Source: Bacillus weihaiensis
Lineage (GTDB): Bacteria; Bacillota; Bacilli; Bacillales; Bacillaceae
Length of the DNA stretch: 64,000 nt
NCBI RefSeq assembly: GCF_001889165.1
Contig: NZ_CP016020.1
Coordinates: 1,648,501 to 1,712,500 of the forward strand
Direction: 5' to 3'
The position numbers and the translations under genes are program-made. Under the pieces are notes generated by a model that made no database searches, was not told the origin of the DNA, and saw only the letters and a program-made list of their open reading frames with translations. Shown here one piece after another: positions 25,722-35,189 of the stretch. How positions within the stretch are numbered: the stretch's first letter is position 1; every line of letters begins with the position of its first letter.

Positions 25722-26882
25722 TCAATAATTTACAGAACCAATCATCATTTTTTTATTTCTAATATATTCACACTCTCTTACCATATCTTCTAGTATTAAA
25801 TCTGCTGAATATGAAACATGAATTTTTTTTATGTTGGCTTTCATTTCTTGAAGTCTTGTTTCATCCGATAATAAAGTTGTCACCTCTTTCACTATATCTT
25901 CAATTTGGTTTATGACAACCGCTGCATTATTTTGTTCAAAATAATGAGCGTTCTCTTTTTCTTGTCCCGGAACAGGTTTATAAAGAACTACAGGTACACC
26001 TAGTGCAGTGGCTTCTGTTAATGTAATACCGCCTGGTTTGGTAATCATACATGCTGCAACCCTGTATAACTCGTCAATTCGCTCTACGTAGCTTAATACT
26101 TTTAATGCTTGTGGGTATGCCTCGGCTAGAGGTTGCAAACTTTCGAACAGTAAGGTGTTATTTCCGCATACTATCACGGTTTGAATCTGATCACTCTTTG
26201 AAATAAAGGACTGACACAGCTCTTTGACATTCTTTAAAACACCGTGAGCTCCTGCCATTATGAGAAGGATTTTCTTCGTTGGATCTAAATGATATTTATT
26301 GTGAATGTCAATTACATTCAGGTTCTCTTGGAATTGTGAACGAATAGGTATTCCAGTTACTTTTATCATGCTAGGATTGATACCTAATCGTAGTAACTTC
26401 TCCTTTACATGATTTGTTGCAACATAGTATTTATCTATGTTTTCATGTACCCAAATGCGGTGTAAACAAAAATCTGTTAATACATTAAACGTCGGAATAA
26501 CAGTTCCAGTTTTTCTTCGATATTCAGGTACAACAATCATAGGGAAAGTATTAATAATCATGTCTGGTTGTTCGCTAGTTACAATTTGATGCAGCCTTTT
26601 ATGACCCATTTTAAAATATAAGTTCATCATGCGTTTATTGTAAATTTTGTCTACTCCGTAATAAAAAAGTCTGTAAAACTGTTTACCAATGGAAAAACTT
26701 TTTAGGTATAAATATTGGGTTATTTCTGAAAAAATAGGAAATGATTCTGAGTAAAGATTACATACAATCACTTCTTTATAGCCCAATTCTTTACACTTTT
26801 TTTCTAATGTTTTGGCAACTTGGACATGACCATTGCCATACTTTGCGGTTAAAATTAACACCTTAGAGTTGCTTTTCAACAT
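25722..26882 (-). CDS. ugtP: diacylglycerol beta-glucosyltransferase UgtP
   Basis: A GT28-family enzyme of 386 residues (B. subtilis UgtP has 382). Near-identical blocks include T-A-K-Y-G-N-G-H-V-Q-V-A-K-T-L, Q-Y-L-Y-L-K-S-F-S-I-G-K-Q-F-Y-R, and I-N-T-F-P-M-I-V-V-P-E-Y-R-R. The C-terminal half has the nucleotide-sugar motif K-P-G-G-I-T-L-T-E-A. It transfers glucose from UDP-glucose to diacylglycerol, giving the lipoteichoic acid anchor, and in B. subtilis also links nutrient state to cell division. Start ATG 26882 or the adjacent TTG; GAGGTG precedes both. Confidence 0.95.
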   Translation of the reverse strand: MLKSNSKVLILTAKYGNGHVQVAKTLEKKCKELGYKEVIVCNLYSESFPIFSEITQYLYLKSFSIGKQFYRLFYYGVDKIYNKRMMNLYFKMGHKRLHQIVTSEQPDMIINTFPMIVVPEYRRKTGTVIPTFNVLTDFCLHRIWVHENIDKYYVATNHVKEKLLRLGINPSMIKVTGIPIRSQFQENLNVIDIHNKYHLDPTKKILLIMAGAHGVLKNVKELCQSFISKSDQIQTVIVCGNNTLLFESLQPLAEAYPQALKVLSYVERIDELYRVAACMITKPGGITLTEATALGVPVVLYKPVPGQEKENAHYFEQNNAAVVINQIEDIVKEVTTLLSDETRLQEMKANIKKIHVSYSADLILEDMVRECEYIRNKKMMIGSVNY

Positions 26883-27099
26883 CTTCACCTCAATTTAATC
26901 AAGAAACGGTTCTAGTTTACTTTTTACACTTGTTCATCCAAATATATATGAATGGTTGAACTCAATTTTTCTTAAAGATTACCATATAAATGTTATTTTT
27001 CTATAAAGCATTTATTAAGTATTTCTTAAGATGTAAAATTCTTGTAAAATATTGAGAAGTTCATGAAAATTTGTGCCCTATAGGATTAAGAAACAAAGG

Positions 27100-28008
27100 T
27101 TAGTCCCATACATATGGAGTCTCTTGATAAACATAGTAGTTTAACCAATTTACGAATAGTAGATTTGCATGAGATTTCCAGCATTGAATAGGTTTTTTTG
27201 TTGGGTCATTATTTCTAAAGTAATTTGTAGGTATATCTATTTCTAATCCTCGAGCTATGTCCCTTTCATACTCATCCTTTAAGGAGTAGACATCGTATTC
27301 AGGATGTCCAGTTAGAAAAATCTGCTTTCCATCTTTTGACATAACTAAACAAACACCAGCTTCATCAGAAATTGAAAGGATTTCAAGGGATGGTACTTTC
27401 TCTATCTCCTGCTTACTAACATCTGTATGTCTCGAATGAGGAACATAGTATAGATCATCAAATCCTCTCAATAATTTTACTGTAGGCTTTACAATTTCAT
27501 GTTCAAAAATGCCAAAGCATTTTTTTTCCAATTGATATTTATTTACGCCATAATGGTGGAAAAGTCCTGCTTGTGCTCCCCAACAAATATGTAAAGTTGA
27601 GGTAACATGAGCTTGAGACCAATTCATAATGGTCTCAAGCTCAGACCAATAGGAAACCTCATGAAATTCTAAATGCTCAATGGGTGCACCTGTAATAATC
27701 ATTCCATCAAACTTTTTATGTTGAATATATTTAAATGTGGTGTAGAATGCTTCTAAATGTTCCTTACTGGTCGTTTTTGAAAGATGCGTTTCAGGTCTTA
27801 AGAATGTTATGTTCAATTGAAGTGGAGAGTTTCCTAGTAATCTTAAAAGCTGCGTTTCTGTTTTTTCTTTTTCAGGCATAATGTTTAAGATCACAATATT
27901 AAGTGGGCGAATATCCTGTGTATAGGCACGGCTTTCATCCATTACAAAGATATTCTCTTGCTCAAGTATTTCTTTAGCTGGTAAATCGCTAGGGATATTT
28001 ATTGGCAT
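27100..28008 (-). CDS. metA: homoserine O-acyltransferase MetA, predicted acetyltransferase
   Basis: The 302-residue product has the active-site Cys142 in H-I-C-W-G-A-Q-A-G and the usual MetA frame ([16 protein letters not shown]). Position 111 is Glu (A-P-I-E). In Bacillus cereus MetA this Glu selects acetyl-CoA, while E. coli has Gly there and uses succinyl-CoA. So the reaction is probably L-homoserine to O-acetylhomoserine for methionine synthesis. ATG 28008 follows AGGAGGTG by 6 nt. A terminator-like hairpin lies in its leader. Confidence 0.94.
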   Translation of the reverse strand: MPINIPSDLPAKEILEQENIFVMDESRAYTQDIRPLNIVILNIMPEKEKTETQLLRLLGNSPLQLNITFLRPETHLSKTTSKEHLEAFYTTFKYIQHKKFDGMIITGAPIEHLEFHEVSYWSELETIMNWSQAHVTSTLHICWGAQAGLFHHYGVNKYQLEKKCFGIFEHEIVKPTVKLLRGFDDLYYVPHSRHTDVSKQEIEKVPSLEILSISDEAGVCLVMSKDGKQIFLTGHPEYDVYSLKDEYERDIARGLEIDIPTNYFRNNDPTKKPIQCWKSHANLLFVNWLNYYVYQETPYVWD

Positions 28009-28475
28009 TACTTGCACCTCCTGATTATTTTAAAACGCTAGTTTTTTAACATAATGGTAACTGACTGAACTTTCTGAAAAAAACCACCTATCTTCGAATT
28101 GGGAAGTGAGGAGGTGTGGTAAATGGTTCTCAGTAGGCTCACGGACCAGATATTCTTAAGTAACTAATAACCTATTATAGAAAGTTTGGAAAAATAATTC
28201 AATTCCTATTATTTGAGTATTTAAAACCTTTAAATCTAAAAAATAGAAATAGATGTCTCTTTTTTATTCGGAATTTACAGTTATTCCTTTTTGGATTCCG
28301 GCCAATAGCCACTCTTGGAGGGATCTCATGCTTAAAGCTTCAATTAAGGCAGTTCAAAAATTACCTATATGCTTTTAACACAGCTATATAAAATGGGATT
28401 TATGAATTACCAATGATAATTTTAACTATATGGTAAAATATTCTGAAGGAATATTCTAGTAAGGGAGTTTAAATA
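28009..28475. other. divergent metA-fhs intergenic region
   Basis: 467 bp holding the leaders of two divergent genes. I searched for S-box and T-box core motifs on the metA strand and found none. A repeat of AATATTCT (28437-28458 region) lies just upstream of fhs. No ORF is supported. Confidence 0.45.
28083..28127 (-). promoter_or_regulatory. attenuator-like hairpin in the metA leader
   Basis: On the minus strand CCA and CCT (interrupted by CA) and CTTC pair with GAAG, AGG and TGG, followed directly by seven T residues, about 75 nt before the metA start. It looks like a Rho-independent terminator inside the leader. No aptamer is recognised upstream; it could also end a small unrelated transcript. 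Confidence 0.4.
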
Positions 28476-30167
28476 ATGGAGAAGAAAAATGGCTATAAAA
28501 CAGATATTCAAATCGCGCAAGAAACTCAGCTAATCCCAATTAAAGAATTAGTTGAGAACGATCTCGATGTGAAGCAAGATGAAGTAGATTTATATGGAAA
28601 ATACAAAGCGAAGCTATCATTACATATATTAGACCGTTTAAATGAGAAGAAAGATGGACAAATCATTTTAGTTACATCTATTAACCCAACGGCTGCAGGT
28701 GAGGGGAAATCAACTGTAACGGTTGGTCTTGCTCAAGCTTTAAACAAATTAAATAAAAAAGCCATTGTCGCTATGAGGGAACCATCTTTAGGACCAACAA
28801 TGGGCTTAAAGGGAGGCGCAACAGGAGGAGGTTACTCACAGGTATTACCAATGGAGGACATTAACTTACATTTCACAGGGGATATTCATGCAATTACCTC
28901 GGCTAATAATGCGCTAGCTTCATTTATTGATAATCATATACATCAAGGAAATGAGTGTAGGATTGACCCGAGGCGTATAACCTGGAGGAGGGTACTTGAC
29001 TTAAATGATCGATCCTTACGAAATGTTACGATTGGACTTGGTGGACCTACTAATGGAGTACCGAGGGAAGAGCACTTTGATATTACAGTTGCATCTGAAA
29101 TAATGGCTATATTATGCCTTGCAAGTAATTTACGTGATCTTCGAAAACGCTTATCACAAATTGTTGTAGGATTTACTTTTGGTAATGAACCGGTCACTGT
29201 TGCTCATCTAGGTTATGAAGGGGCCTTAACGCTGATACTAAAAGAAGCCTTAAAGCCTAATTTAGTTCAAACAATTGAACATACTCCTGCTATTATTCAT
29301 GGAGGACCTTTTGCAAATATTGCGCATGGCTGCAACAGTTTAATTGCAACAAAAATGGCAGCGAAGTTAGGAGATTATGTGGTTACAGAGGCTGGTTTTG
29401 GTGCTGATTTAGGTGCGGAGAAATTTCTCAATATTAAATCTAGAATTGGGAAAATAACACCTTCAGCCGTAGTCATCGTAGCAACGGTACGTGCATTAAA
29501 AATGCATGGAGGGTTAAATAAAAAAGAATTAAAGAATGAAAATATTCAAGCGTTAAAAGAGGGCATTCCTAATTTACAGAAGCAAATCGAAACGATACAG
29601 TCTTTTGGTTTACCATATGTTGTGGCAATAAATAAATTTTTGATGGATACAGATTCAGAAATTTCAACTTTGTTGGATTGGTGTTATGAAGAAAAACACC
29701 CTGCCGTTTTATGTGAAGTTTGGGAGCATGGTGGTCAAGGTGGAGTGAGATTAGCTGAAAAAGTACTAGAAACAATTGATCAATCACAAAATCAATTCCA
29801 TTATCTATACAAGGAAGAAGATACGATTAAACAAAAAATCTTTACTATATCAAGTGAGGTTTATGGCGCAACAAGTGTTCAATATACCTCAAAGGCCTTA
29901 AAACAAATTATTGAATATGAAAAATTTGGATGGGGAGAATTACCTGTATGTATAGCAAAAACTCAATATTCTTTAACTGATGAACCGACTATATTGGGTA
30001 AGCCTGAAAATTTTTCCATAACAATTCGTGAGCTCAAGATTTCCAAAGGTGCAGGGTTTATCGTTGCGCTCGCAGGTAATATTATGACAATGCCAGGTTT
30101 ACCATCTAAACCAGCTGCACTTAACATGAATGTAACAGAAGAGGGATACGCTGTTGGTCTCTTTTAG
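28476..30167 (+). CDS. fhs: formate-tetrahydrofolate ligase
   Basis: The 563-residue protein has the full family length. The ATP loop is [11 protein letters not shown] at residues 70-80; [18 protein letters not shown] follows. The end [13 protein letters not shown] is typical. The enzyme joins formate to tetrahydrofolate with ATP, giving 10-formyl-THF for purine and formyl-Met synthesis. It supplies the same folate pool as thyA and dfrA further along. Not part of this neighbourhood in B. subtilis 168, which lacks fhs, so it is a local insertion. Confidence 0.95.
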   Translation: MEKKNGYKTDIQIAQETQLIPIKELVENDLDVKQDEVDLYGKYKAKLSLHILDRLNEKKDGQIILVTSINPTAAGEGKSTVTVGLAQALNKLNKKAIVAMREPSLGPTMGLKGGATGGGYSQVLPMEDINLHFTGDIHAITSANNALASFIDNHIHQGNECRIDPRRITWRRVLDLNDRSLRNVTIGLGGPTNGVPREEHFDITVASEIMAILCLASNLRDLRKRLSQIVVGFTFGNEPVTVAHLGYEGALTLILKEALKPNLVQTIEHTPAIIHGGPFANIAHGCNSLIATKMAAKLGDYVVTEAGFGADLGAEKFLNIKSRIGKITPSAVVIVATVRALKMHGGLNKKELKNENIQALKEGIPNLQKQIETIQSFGLPYVVAINKFLMDTDSEISTLLDWCYEEKHPAVLCEVWEHGGQGGVRLAEKVLETIDQSQNQFHYLYKEEDTIKQKIFTISSEVYGATSVQYTSKALKQIIEYEKFGWGELPVCIAKTQYSLTDEPTILGKPENFSITIRELKISKGAGFIVALAGNIMTMPGLPSKPAALNMNVTEEGYAVGLF

Positions 30168-30195
30168 ACTAAATAGGCTTCAAAGGAGGTTTTAG

Positions 30196-30702
30196 ATGTT
30201 CGACCCAACTGTGTTTGATAATTTAAAGGTAGTAATTGAAGGGTATATATATGATTTAGACCTCGAAAAAGAACTTTCTGTGACAAATCGAAGTGATATA
30301 GTAGATCTTGCTACAATGAGTCGAAGATATTCTCTAACATTTGTTAGTAGCCAATTTAGAAAGACTTATGTAACAATTGAGATTTCGATGGATCAAGAAC
30401 AACTTGCAGGAGAATTACTACAAACTATCACTGAACCTGGTTGTCATGTAGTCGTAAGTTTTGTCGAAGAGGCAAGAAGCCAAGACTATGATGAACTATT
30501 CTATAGAAAATTAAAAAAATGTTGGGGTAATTCACATAATATTCATTTGATCTTAATGAAAGAAAAAACAAATACAACAACAAAGTATATTCATAATTTT
30601 AATGTAGATTTTATCAATTCATTCGGTGAGAATAATCTTGAAAAGCTATTAAATATTGTCGATCAATCGATTAGCCTATTAAAACAGAAATCTGAAAGCT
30701 AA
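30196..30702 (+). CDS. hypothetical protein downstream of fhs (168 aa)
   Basis: Starts 29 bp after fhs with AAAGGAGG, so it is probably cotranscribed. A soluble alpha/beta protein with two cysteines (P-G-C-H and K-K-C-W-G); segments V-V-I-E-G-Y-I-Y-D-L-D-L and H-V-V-V-S-F-V-E-E-A suggest beta strands. I do not recognise a family and no catalytic motif stands out. It is an accessory gene, as fhs appears to be. Confidence 0.65.
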   Translation: MFDPTVFDNLKVVIEGYIYDLDLEKELSVTNRSDIVDLATMSRRYSLTFVSSQFRKTYVTIEISMDQEQLAGELLQTITEPGCHVVVSFVEEARSQDYDELFYRKLKKCWGNSHNIHLILMKEKTNTTTKYIHNFNVDFINSFGENNLEKLLNIVDQSISLLKQKSES

Positions 30703-30764
30703 CATACGTAAGATTGTATTTCATAAGAACAATGTGTCATGATAGAAAAAAGGAGGTTTTATTT

Positions 30765-31244
30765 TTGGACTTATATAATTTCGAGGTTGAAACGATAAGA
30801 GGAGAAAAAAAGACATTAGGGGAATTTAAGGACCACGTCTTATTAATTGTAAATACAGCAAGTAAATGTGGTTTTACACCTCAGTATAAAGAGCTCCAAG
30901 CATTATACGACGAATTTAAGGATCAAAAATTTGTTGTACTAGGTTTTCCTAGTAATCAATTTATGGGGCAGGAGCCTGGAGATAACCAGGACATAGAAAG
31001 CTTCTGTGAGATCAATTATGGAGTAAGCTTTCCAATGTTTGCTAAAATTGATGTCAAGGGAGAACATGCACATCCATTATTTACATTTTTAACTCAAGAG
31101 GCACCCGGTCTACTAGGGAGTAAAGCGATTAAATGGAATTTCACAAAATTTTTAGTAGGTCCAACTGGTGAAGTAATAGGGAGATATTCACCAAATACTA
31201 ATCCAATGGAAATTAAACCAGATATTCAAAAATTATTTACATAA
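30765..31244 (+). CDS. bsaA: glutathione peroxidase-family thiol peroxidase
   Basis: The 159-residue length is standard. The peroxidatic Cys35 is in T-A-S-K-C-G-F-T; the partner residues are Gln in F-P-S-N-Q-F and Trp in K-W-N-F-T-K-F. Bacillus enzymes of this family reduce peroxides with thioredoxin-like thiols. TTG 30765 is the start, 8 nt after AGGAGG; the longer form from 30714 has no site. Closed by a terminator. In B. subtilis bsaA is likewise next to ypgQ. Confidence 0.92.
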   Translation: MDLYNFEVETIRGEKKTLGEFKDHVLLIVNTASKCGFTPQYKELQALYDEFKDQKFVVLGFPSNQFMGQEPGDNQDIESFCEINYGVSFPMFAKIDVKGEHAHPLFTFLTQEAPGLLGSKAIKWNFTKFLVGPTGEVIGRYSPNTNPMEIKPDIQKLFT

Positions 31245-31263
31245 TGAGTAATCATGTATGAAT

Positions 31264-31305
31264 AGCCATGCTTCTCTGCTTATTTGAGAAGTATGGCTTG
31301 TTTTT
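31264..31305 (+). terminator. terminator after bsaA
   Basis: AGCCATGCTTCTC (31264-31276) pairs with GAGAAGTATGGCT (31286-31298), then TGTTTTT. Confidence 0.85.
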
Positions 31306-31323
31306 AGTATGTGAAAGGTTGCA

Positions 31324-31557
31324 CTAAAGTACCAATAAATATTGAACTCTTTGGATTGTAAGAGGAGTGATGCGATGAATTTTGTAACCGATGCTTACAT
31401 AACGAGCAAGAGTTTCAGCACAGTTCGTACTTGGAAGTTCAAATGGTGCATGGTTACTCTTTGAGATAACCGATAGTTGATCATTAAAACAAGTTATGAT
31501 GATAACATGTTTTCCTGTCCATGCTTGACCAATCTGGTTTGAATTGATAAACCTCAT
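31324..31557 (-). CDS. small hypothetical protein (77 aa)
   Basis: ATG at 31557 with AAGGAG 9 nt upstream on the minus strand. Alternating polar and hydrophobic strands (K-H-V-I-I-I-T-C-F-N-D-Q-L-S-V-I-S) suggest a small beta-rich soluble protein; two cysteines. No family recognised. Convergent with bsaA, and its 3' end lies near the bsaA terminator. Confidence 0.55.
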   Translation of the reverse strand: MRFINSNQIGQAWTGKHVIIITCFNDQLSVISKSNHAPFELPSTNCAETLARYVSIGYKIHRITPLTIQRVQYLLVL

Positions 31558-32061
31558 GAAATCATTCTCCTTTATAAATGTTGATTTGTTAAGCTATGTT
31601 ATAGTAATCGGTGTCATTATCATTCATCATTCGATATAAGACAATATGCCTGTTCGACATAGATTGTAGAGAAGGAGAGGGATGACTTATCTACAATCAT
31701 CGATCTGTCTTTTCTAGAATAGCTACTACACAAGTCAGCATACGTAAAGAGAATTCCACATTTTTTTCGAACAATGAGACCAAATTCCTTATAGAATATG
31801 TTAAATGTCTATGAAAAGTGTTATATCTAATGGCTCTTTTCTTAAACTTTGTTGCTATTTAGTATTCATTTCAAAGAATATAGTCATCATTCATACCTAA
31901 AATAAAGGGTAGTAAGAAAGAAAAGGACTGCACTCTCTTTACTAACCAAAGAACCTTGTACCAGGTGGGATTTCGGCACTTCGGAATTTACATGAATACA
32001 ACAATCTATGTGAAAACAGCCTTTCGAAAGGATAGGATTTCATAAAAGGAGCGTGTTAAAA
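31558..32061. other. intergenic region upstream of ypgQ
   Basis: 504 bp without a supported ORF. TGTCATTATCATT near 31612 is only a partial Fur-like match. No riboswitch core was found. Confidence 0.45.
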
Positions 32062-32670
32062 ATGGATAAAAAAAGAATTATATATGAAACGGAAAAGTTG
32101 GTATTTAGCAAGTTGGAAGAAGAAGGGAGTGGTCATGATTGGTGGCATATCGAGAGGGTAAGAAAATTATCGTTAGTTATTGCTAAAGAGGAAGGGGCAG
32201 ACATTTTTGTTGTTGAACTAGCTGCATTACTTCATGACTTAATTGACGATAAATTACCTGATCAAATGAGATTAACAAGTGCTGAGGTAAAGGAATTTTT
32301 AAGAAGATATTCTGTAGATTCATCAATAATAGAGAAGGTTGATATCATTATTCAAACAATTAGTTTCAGAAAAAAAATACCTAGTGATCAACTCTCTTTA
32401 GAAGCAAAAGTAGTACAAGATGCTGATCGATTAGATGCAATAGGTGCAATTGGAATTGCTAGAACTTTTGCATTTGCGGGATCAAGAGGAAATGTTATCT
32501 ATGATCCTATCTCTGTAAAACGGACTGATGCTATCTCGCATTTTTATGAAAAACTCCTCTTATTAAAAGATAAAATGAATACTAGATCGGGTAAAAAATT
32601 AGCAAAGGAAAGGCATGAGTTTCTTGAAAGCTTCTTAACCCAGTTTTATGCTGAGTGGCCAAGTGAATAA
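32062..32670 (+). CDS. ypgQ: HD-domain phosphohydrolase YpgQ
   Basis: A 202-residue HD-superfamily protein. The metal ligands are in H-D-W-W-H-I-E-R-V, L-L-H-D-L-I-D-D and Q-D-A-D-R-L-D-A-I-G. Members hydrolyse phosphate esters of nucleotides or similar; B. subtilis YpgQ has Mn-dependent pyrophosphohydrolase activity on nucleoside triphosphates. ATG 32062 follows AAAGGAG by about 10 nt. Monocistronic. Confidence 0.9.
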   Translation: MDKKRIIYETEKLVFSKLEEEGSGHDWWHIERVRKLSLVIAKEEGADIFVVELAALLHDLIDDKLPDQMRLTSAEVKEFLRRYSVDSSIIEKVDIIIQTISFRKKIPSDQLSLEAKVVQDADRLDAIGAIGIARTFAFAGSRGNVIYDPISVKRTDAISHFYEKLLLLKDKMNTRSGKKLAKERHEFLESFLTQFYAEWPSE

Positions 32671-32691
32671 TGGTCTAGGAGGTAATAAAAA

Positions 32692-32750
32692 TAAACTTAG
32701 CTTATCGTCTAAGAGTTATCTTTTATACGATAGCCAAGTTTATCTTTAAG
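32692..32750 (+). terminator. long hairpin after ypgQ
   Basis: AAACTTAGCTTATCGT near 32692 pairs, with two mismatches, with ACGATAGCCAAGTTT near 32728. It separates ypgQ from the convergent wall hydrolase gene. Confidence 0.55.
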
Positions 32751-32767
32751 AAAGATCTATGTCTTAA

Positions 32768-33748
32768 TTATGATGAAGTTGGAACCTTTTTAGCTCCTAT
32801 ATATCTAGAATTCCAATAAGTATTTGACATATCGCTAATTGATACCCCATTTGAAGAACTTGTATGAATAAATTGACCGTTTCCTAAGTAAATGCCAACG
32901 TGTGAAGGACCCGGCTTATACGTCTCAAAGAAGACTAGATCCCCAACACCTGCTTTCTGAATGTCAGTGGAGTAATTCCATATTTCATTGACTGTACGAG
33001 GTAAAAGGATATCTGCTTGTTCAAAGACATATTTTATGAATCCACTACAGTCAAACCCGGTAGGTGTGGTGCCTCCCCAAACATAATTAACTCCTAGTAA
33101 ATTTTTGGCGATTGAAGGTATTGAACTGGAAACTACGGAATGCTCGGAAGTCTTTACTTTAATATTCTTTAAGGTTTTTCCCTTTTTGTTTCGATTTGTC
33201 TCTAAGTGAATTTGAGTGTGAATATTAATTGTGCCTGTTATTTCTAAATTATTTTTTTGTTGGTATTCTTCTACTGCTTGAAGAGTTAGTGGTCCATAGA
33301 TTCCATCTACGGCACCTAGATAATAGTTTAGCTTTTTTAATTTTTGTTGAAAGGATTTTAGCTCCTCTGATGCATCACCATATTCTAACTCTTTTGTTAT
33401 AGGTTTTGTGTTTGCTAATCGTGTTAGTGTTTCATCTCCAACTATTCCATCTACCTTTAAATGATGAAGTCGTTGGAATTGCTCAACTGCTTTTTCTGTT
33501 TGCTTTCCAAAAACACCGTCAATTGTTGCTGAATAAAGAGTAAGTGAGGAAAGTTTCATTTGCACTTCCTCAACTTTTTGACCAATATGTCCGTACCGTA
33601 ATGCATGAGTACTCTCTGTCATTGTATAATTATTGCTTTCTTGATTTGTAGGGGCTCCTGCCTTAACGAGAGAAGGACCGCCTAACATTATTCCCGCAGC
33701 TACGGATGATATAACTAAAGCTTCTTTAGCTGAGCTTGCGATTGCCAT
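32768..33748 (-). CDS. secreted NlpC/P60 peptidoglycan endopeptidase with two PG-binding domains
   Basis: The 326-residue product has an N-terminal hydrophobic signal (A-L-V-I-S-S-V-A-A-G-I-M-L-G), two PG_binding_1 domains (about residues 48-113 and 121-184, each with D-G-x-x-G), a linker, and a C-terminal NlpC/P60 domain. The catalytic Cys234 is in F-D-C-S-G-F, His283 in S-H-V-G-I-Y-L-G and His295 in F-I-H-T. It should cut stem peptides in the cell wall. ATG at 33748 with AAGGAGAG upstream. Confidence 0.92.
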   Translation of the reverse strand: MAIASSAKEALVISSVAAGIMLGGPSLVKAGAPTNQESNNYTMTESTHALRYGHIGQKVEEVQMKLSSLTLYSATIDGVFGKQTEKAVEQFQRLHHLKVDGIVGDETLTRLANTKPITKELEYGDASEELKSFQQKLKKLNYYLGAVDGIYGPLTLQAVEEYQQKNNLEITGTINIHTQIHLETNRNKKGKTLKNIKVKTSEHSVVSSSIPSIAKNLLGVNYVWGGTTPTGFDCSGFIKYVFEQADILLPRTVNEIWNYSTDIQKAGVGDLVFFETYKPGPSHVGIYLGNGQFIHTSSSNGVSISDMSNTYWNSRYIGAKKVPTSS

Positions 33749-33932
33749 GGATGTTCTCTCCTTACATAAATGAAATATAAAACAATGTCCCTAAAACATA
33801 CTATAAAAATAAAAAAATATGACAAAATCCTCCTTTATTAGGCTGGTGTAGACAAGTTGAAACCTACAAATAGCAAGTATTTAAACGACTATGTTACAAT
33901 ATCGTTACGATAAGATTTAAAGGAGTGTTAAG

Positions 33933-35063
33933 ATGAAAATTAAAGCAATAGAGCCAACTCCAAGTCCTAATACAATGAAAGTATTGTTATCAGAGGAATT
34001 ACCTAAGGGGAAAAGCAATAATTATAAAAAAGAAGAAATAAATGATGCACCTGATGTTATTCAAGATATTTTAAAAATTGATGGCATTAAAGGTGTGTAT
34101 CATGTAGCGGATTTTCTAGCGGTTGAACGTAATGCGAAATTCGATTGGAAGGATCTATTAGCTGCGGTACGCAAAGCTTTTGGAGAGGAAGTATCAGATA
34201 ACAATAAGAATGAAAATGATTTAGGAGAAGCATTTGGAGAAGTTAAAGTATTTATACAGATGTTTAACCAAATACCTATGCAAGTTAAATTAACAGATGG
34301 TGAAAGAGAAGAGCGAATTGGGCTTCCGGAGAGATTCAAACACGCAGTGTTTACTGTTCAACAGGGGAAGGAAAATGTTGTTCTTGATCGACAATGGAAA
34401 GAACACAGCATTCGATATGGGGATTTTACTGAAATTGGAAAAGAAATAGTGGATGAAATAAATGCGGCATATTCGGATGAAAGATTGCACAAATTAGCAA
34501 ACGCAACAACTGAAGAAAAAGAAAAAGCAAAAACACAACCTCGTAAGTCCTATAAAGTGACAATTGAGATGTTAAGTACGGATGATTGGACTGAAAGATT
34601 TGCTCATTTAGATCAAATGGATCCTTCTGAAGATGATTTAGACGTATTAGAAAAGGCATTAGATGATGAAAAAGCTTCAATTAGAAGACTTGCCACAGTT
34701 TACTTAGGTATGATTGAAAAACCAATAATACTGCCACTGTTGTATAAAGCATTGAAGGATAAATCTGTTACAGTTAGGAGAACGGCAGGGGATTGTTTGT
34801 CTGACATTGGAGATTCCTCTGCAATTCCAGAGATGATAGAGGCACTGAAGGATAAGAATAAGCTCGTACGATGGAGAGCCGCAATGTTTTTATATGAAGT
34901 TGGTGATGAAACGGCCTTGCCTGCATTAAAAGCTGCTCAGGAAGATCCAGAATTTGAAGTGAGCATGCAGGTGAAGATGGCAATTGAGCGTATAGAAGGT
35001 GGAGACGAAGCAAAAGGATCTGTCTGGAAGCAAATGACAGAAAGTAGAAGAAGTAACGCATAA
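33933..35063 (+). CDS. ypgR: NifU-N and HEAT-repeat protein YpgR (CvfC-like)
   Basis: The 376-residue protein starts with the Nfu/NifU N-terminal-like domain (E-P-T-P-S-P-N-T-M-K-V-L-L). The C-terminal third contains HEAT repeats (S-I-R-R-L-A-T-V-Y-L-G-M; T-V-R-R-T-A-G-D-C-L-S-D-I-G; L-V-R-W-R-A-A-M-F-L). The Staphylococcus homologue is conserved virulence factor C. The biochemical role is not established; a scaffold or protein-interaction function is likely. Monocistronic with a terminator before ilvD. Confidence 0.88.
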   Translation: MKIKAIEPTPSPNTMKVLLSEELPKGKSNNYKKEEINDAPDVIQDILKIDGIKGVYHVADFLAVERNAKFDWKDLLAAVRKAFGEEVSDNNKNENDLGEAFGEVKVFIQMFNQIPMQVKLTDGEREERIGLPERFKHAVFTVQQGKENVVLDRQWKEHSIRYGDFTEIGKEIVDEINAAYSDERLHKLANATTEEKEKAKTQPRKSYKVTIEMLSTDDWTERFAHLDQMDPSEDDLDVLEKALDDEKASIRRLATVYLGMIEKPIILPLLYKALKDKSVTVRRTAGDCLSDIGDSSAIPEMIEALKDKNKLVRWRAAMFLYEVGDETALPALKAAQEDPEFEVSMQVKMAIERIEGGDEAKGSVWKQMTESRRSNA

Positions 35064-35069
35064 TTATAG

Positions 35070-35110
35070 AAAGCAGTCAATCAATATTGGCTGCTTTTTA
35101 TTTTTTTTTG
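35070..35110 (+). terminator. terminator after ypgR
   Basis: AAAGCAGTCAAT pairs with ATTGGCTGCTTT around a short loop, followed by a long T run. Confidence 0.82.
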
Positions 35111-35128
35111 CAAATTGTTTGAATATTG

Positions 35129-35157
35129 TTGCAAAACTAACAAATTCGAACTATAGT
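35129..35157 (+). promoter_or_regulatory. sigma-A promoter of ilvD
   Basis: TTGCAA (35129-35134) and TATAGT (35152-35157) with 17-bp spacing, 33 bp before the ilvD start. Confidence 0.65.
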
Positions 35158-35189
35158 ATTTAACAATAATAAATTTTGGAGGTTTAAAC

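Noticed and set aside
28126-28170. Plus-strand mini-ORF of 14 codons with a GGAGGTG site
   Set aside because: The GGAGGTG is part of the metA leader hairpin read from the other strand; the peptide has no further support.
28009-28475. S-box or T-box riboswitch upstream of metA or fhs
   Set aside because: Neither the S-box core (GAGGGA..TGGCCC) nor the T-box GGTGGTACCGCG core is present.
31603-31632. Fur-like TGTCATTATCATTCATCA
   Set aside because: Only about half of the 19-bp consensus matches and there is no promoter arrangement around it.
34100-35061. Several minus-strand ORFs opposite ypgR
   Set aside because: They are shadows of the conserved NifU-N/HEAT frame; no ribosome binding sites.
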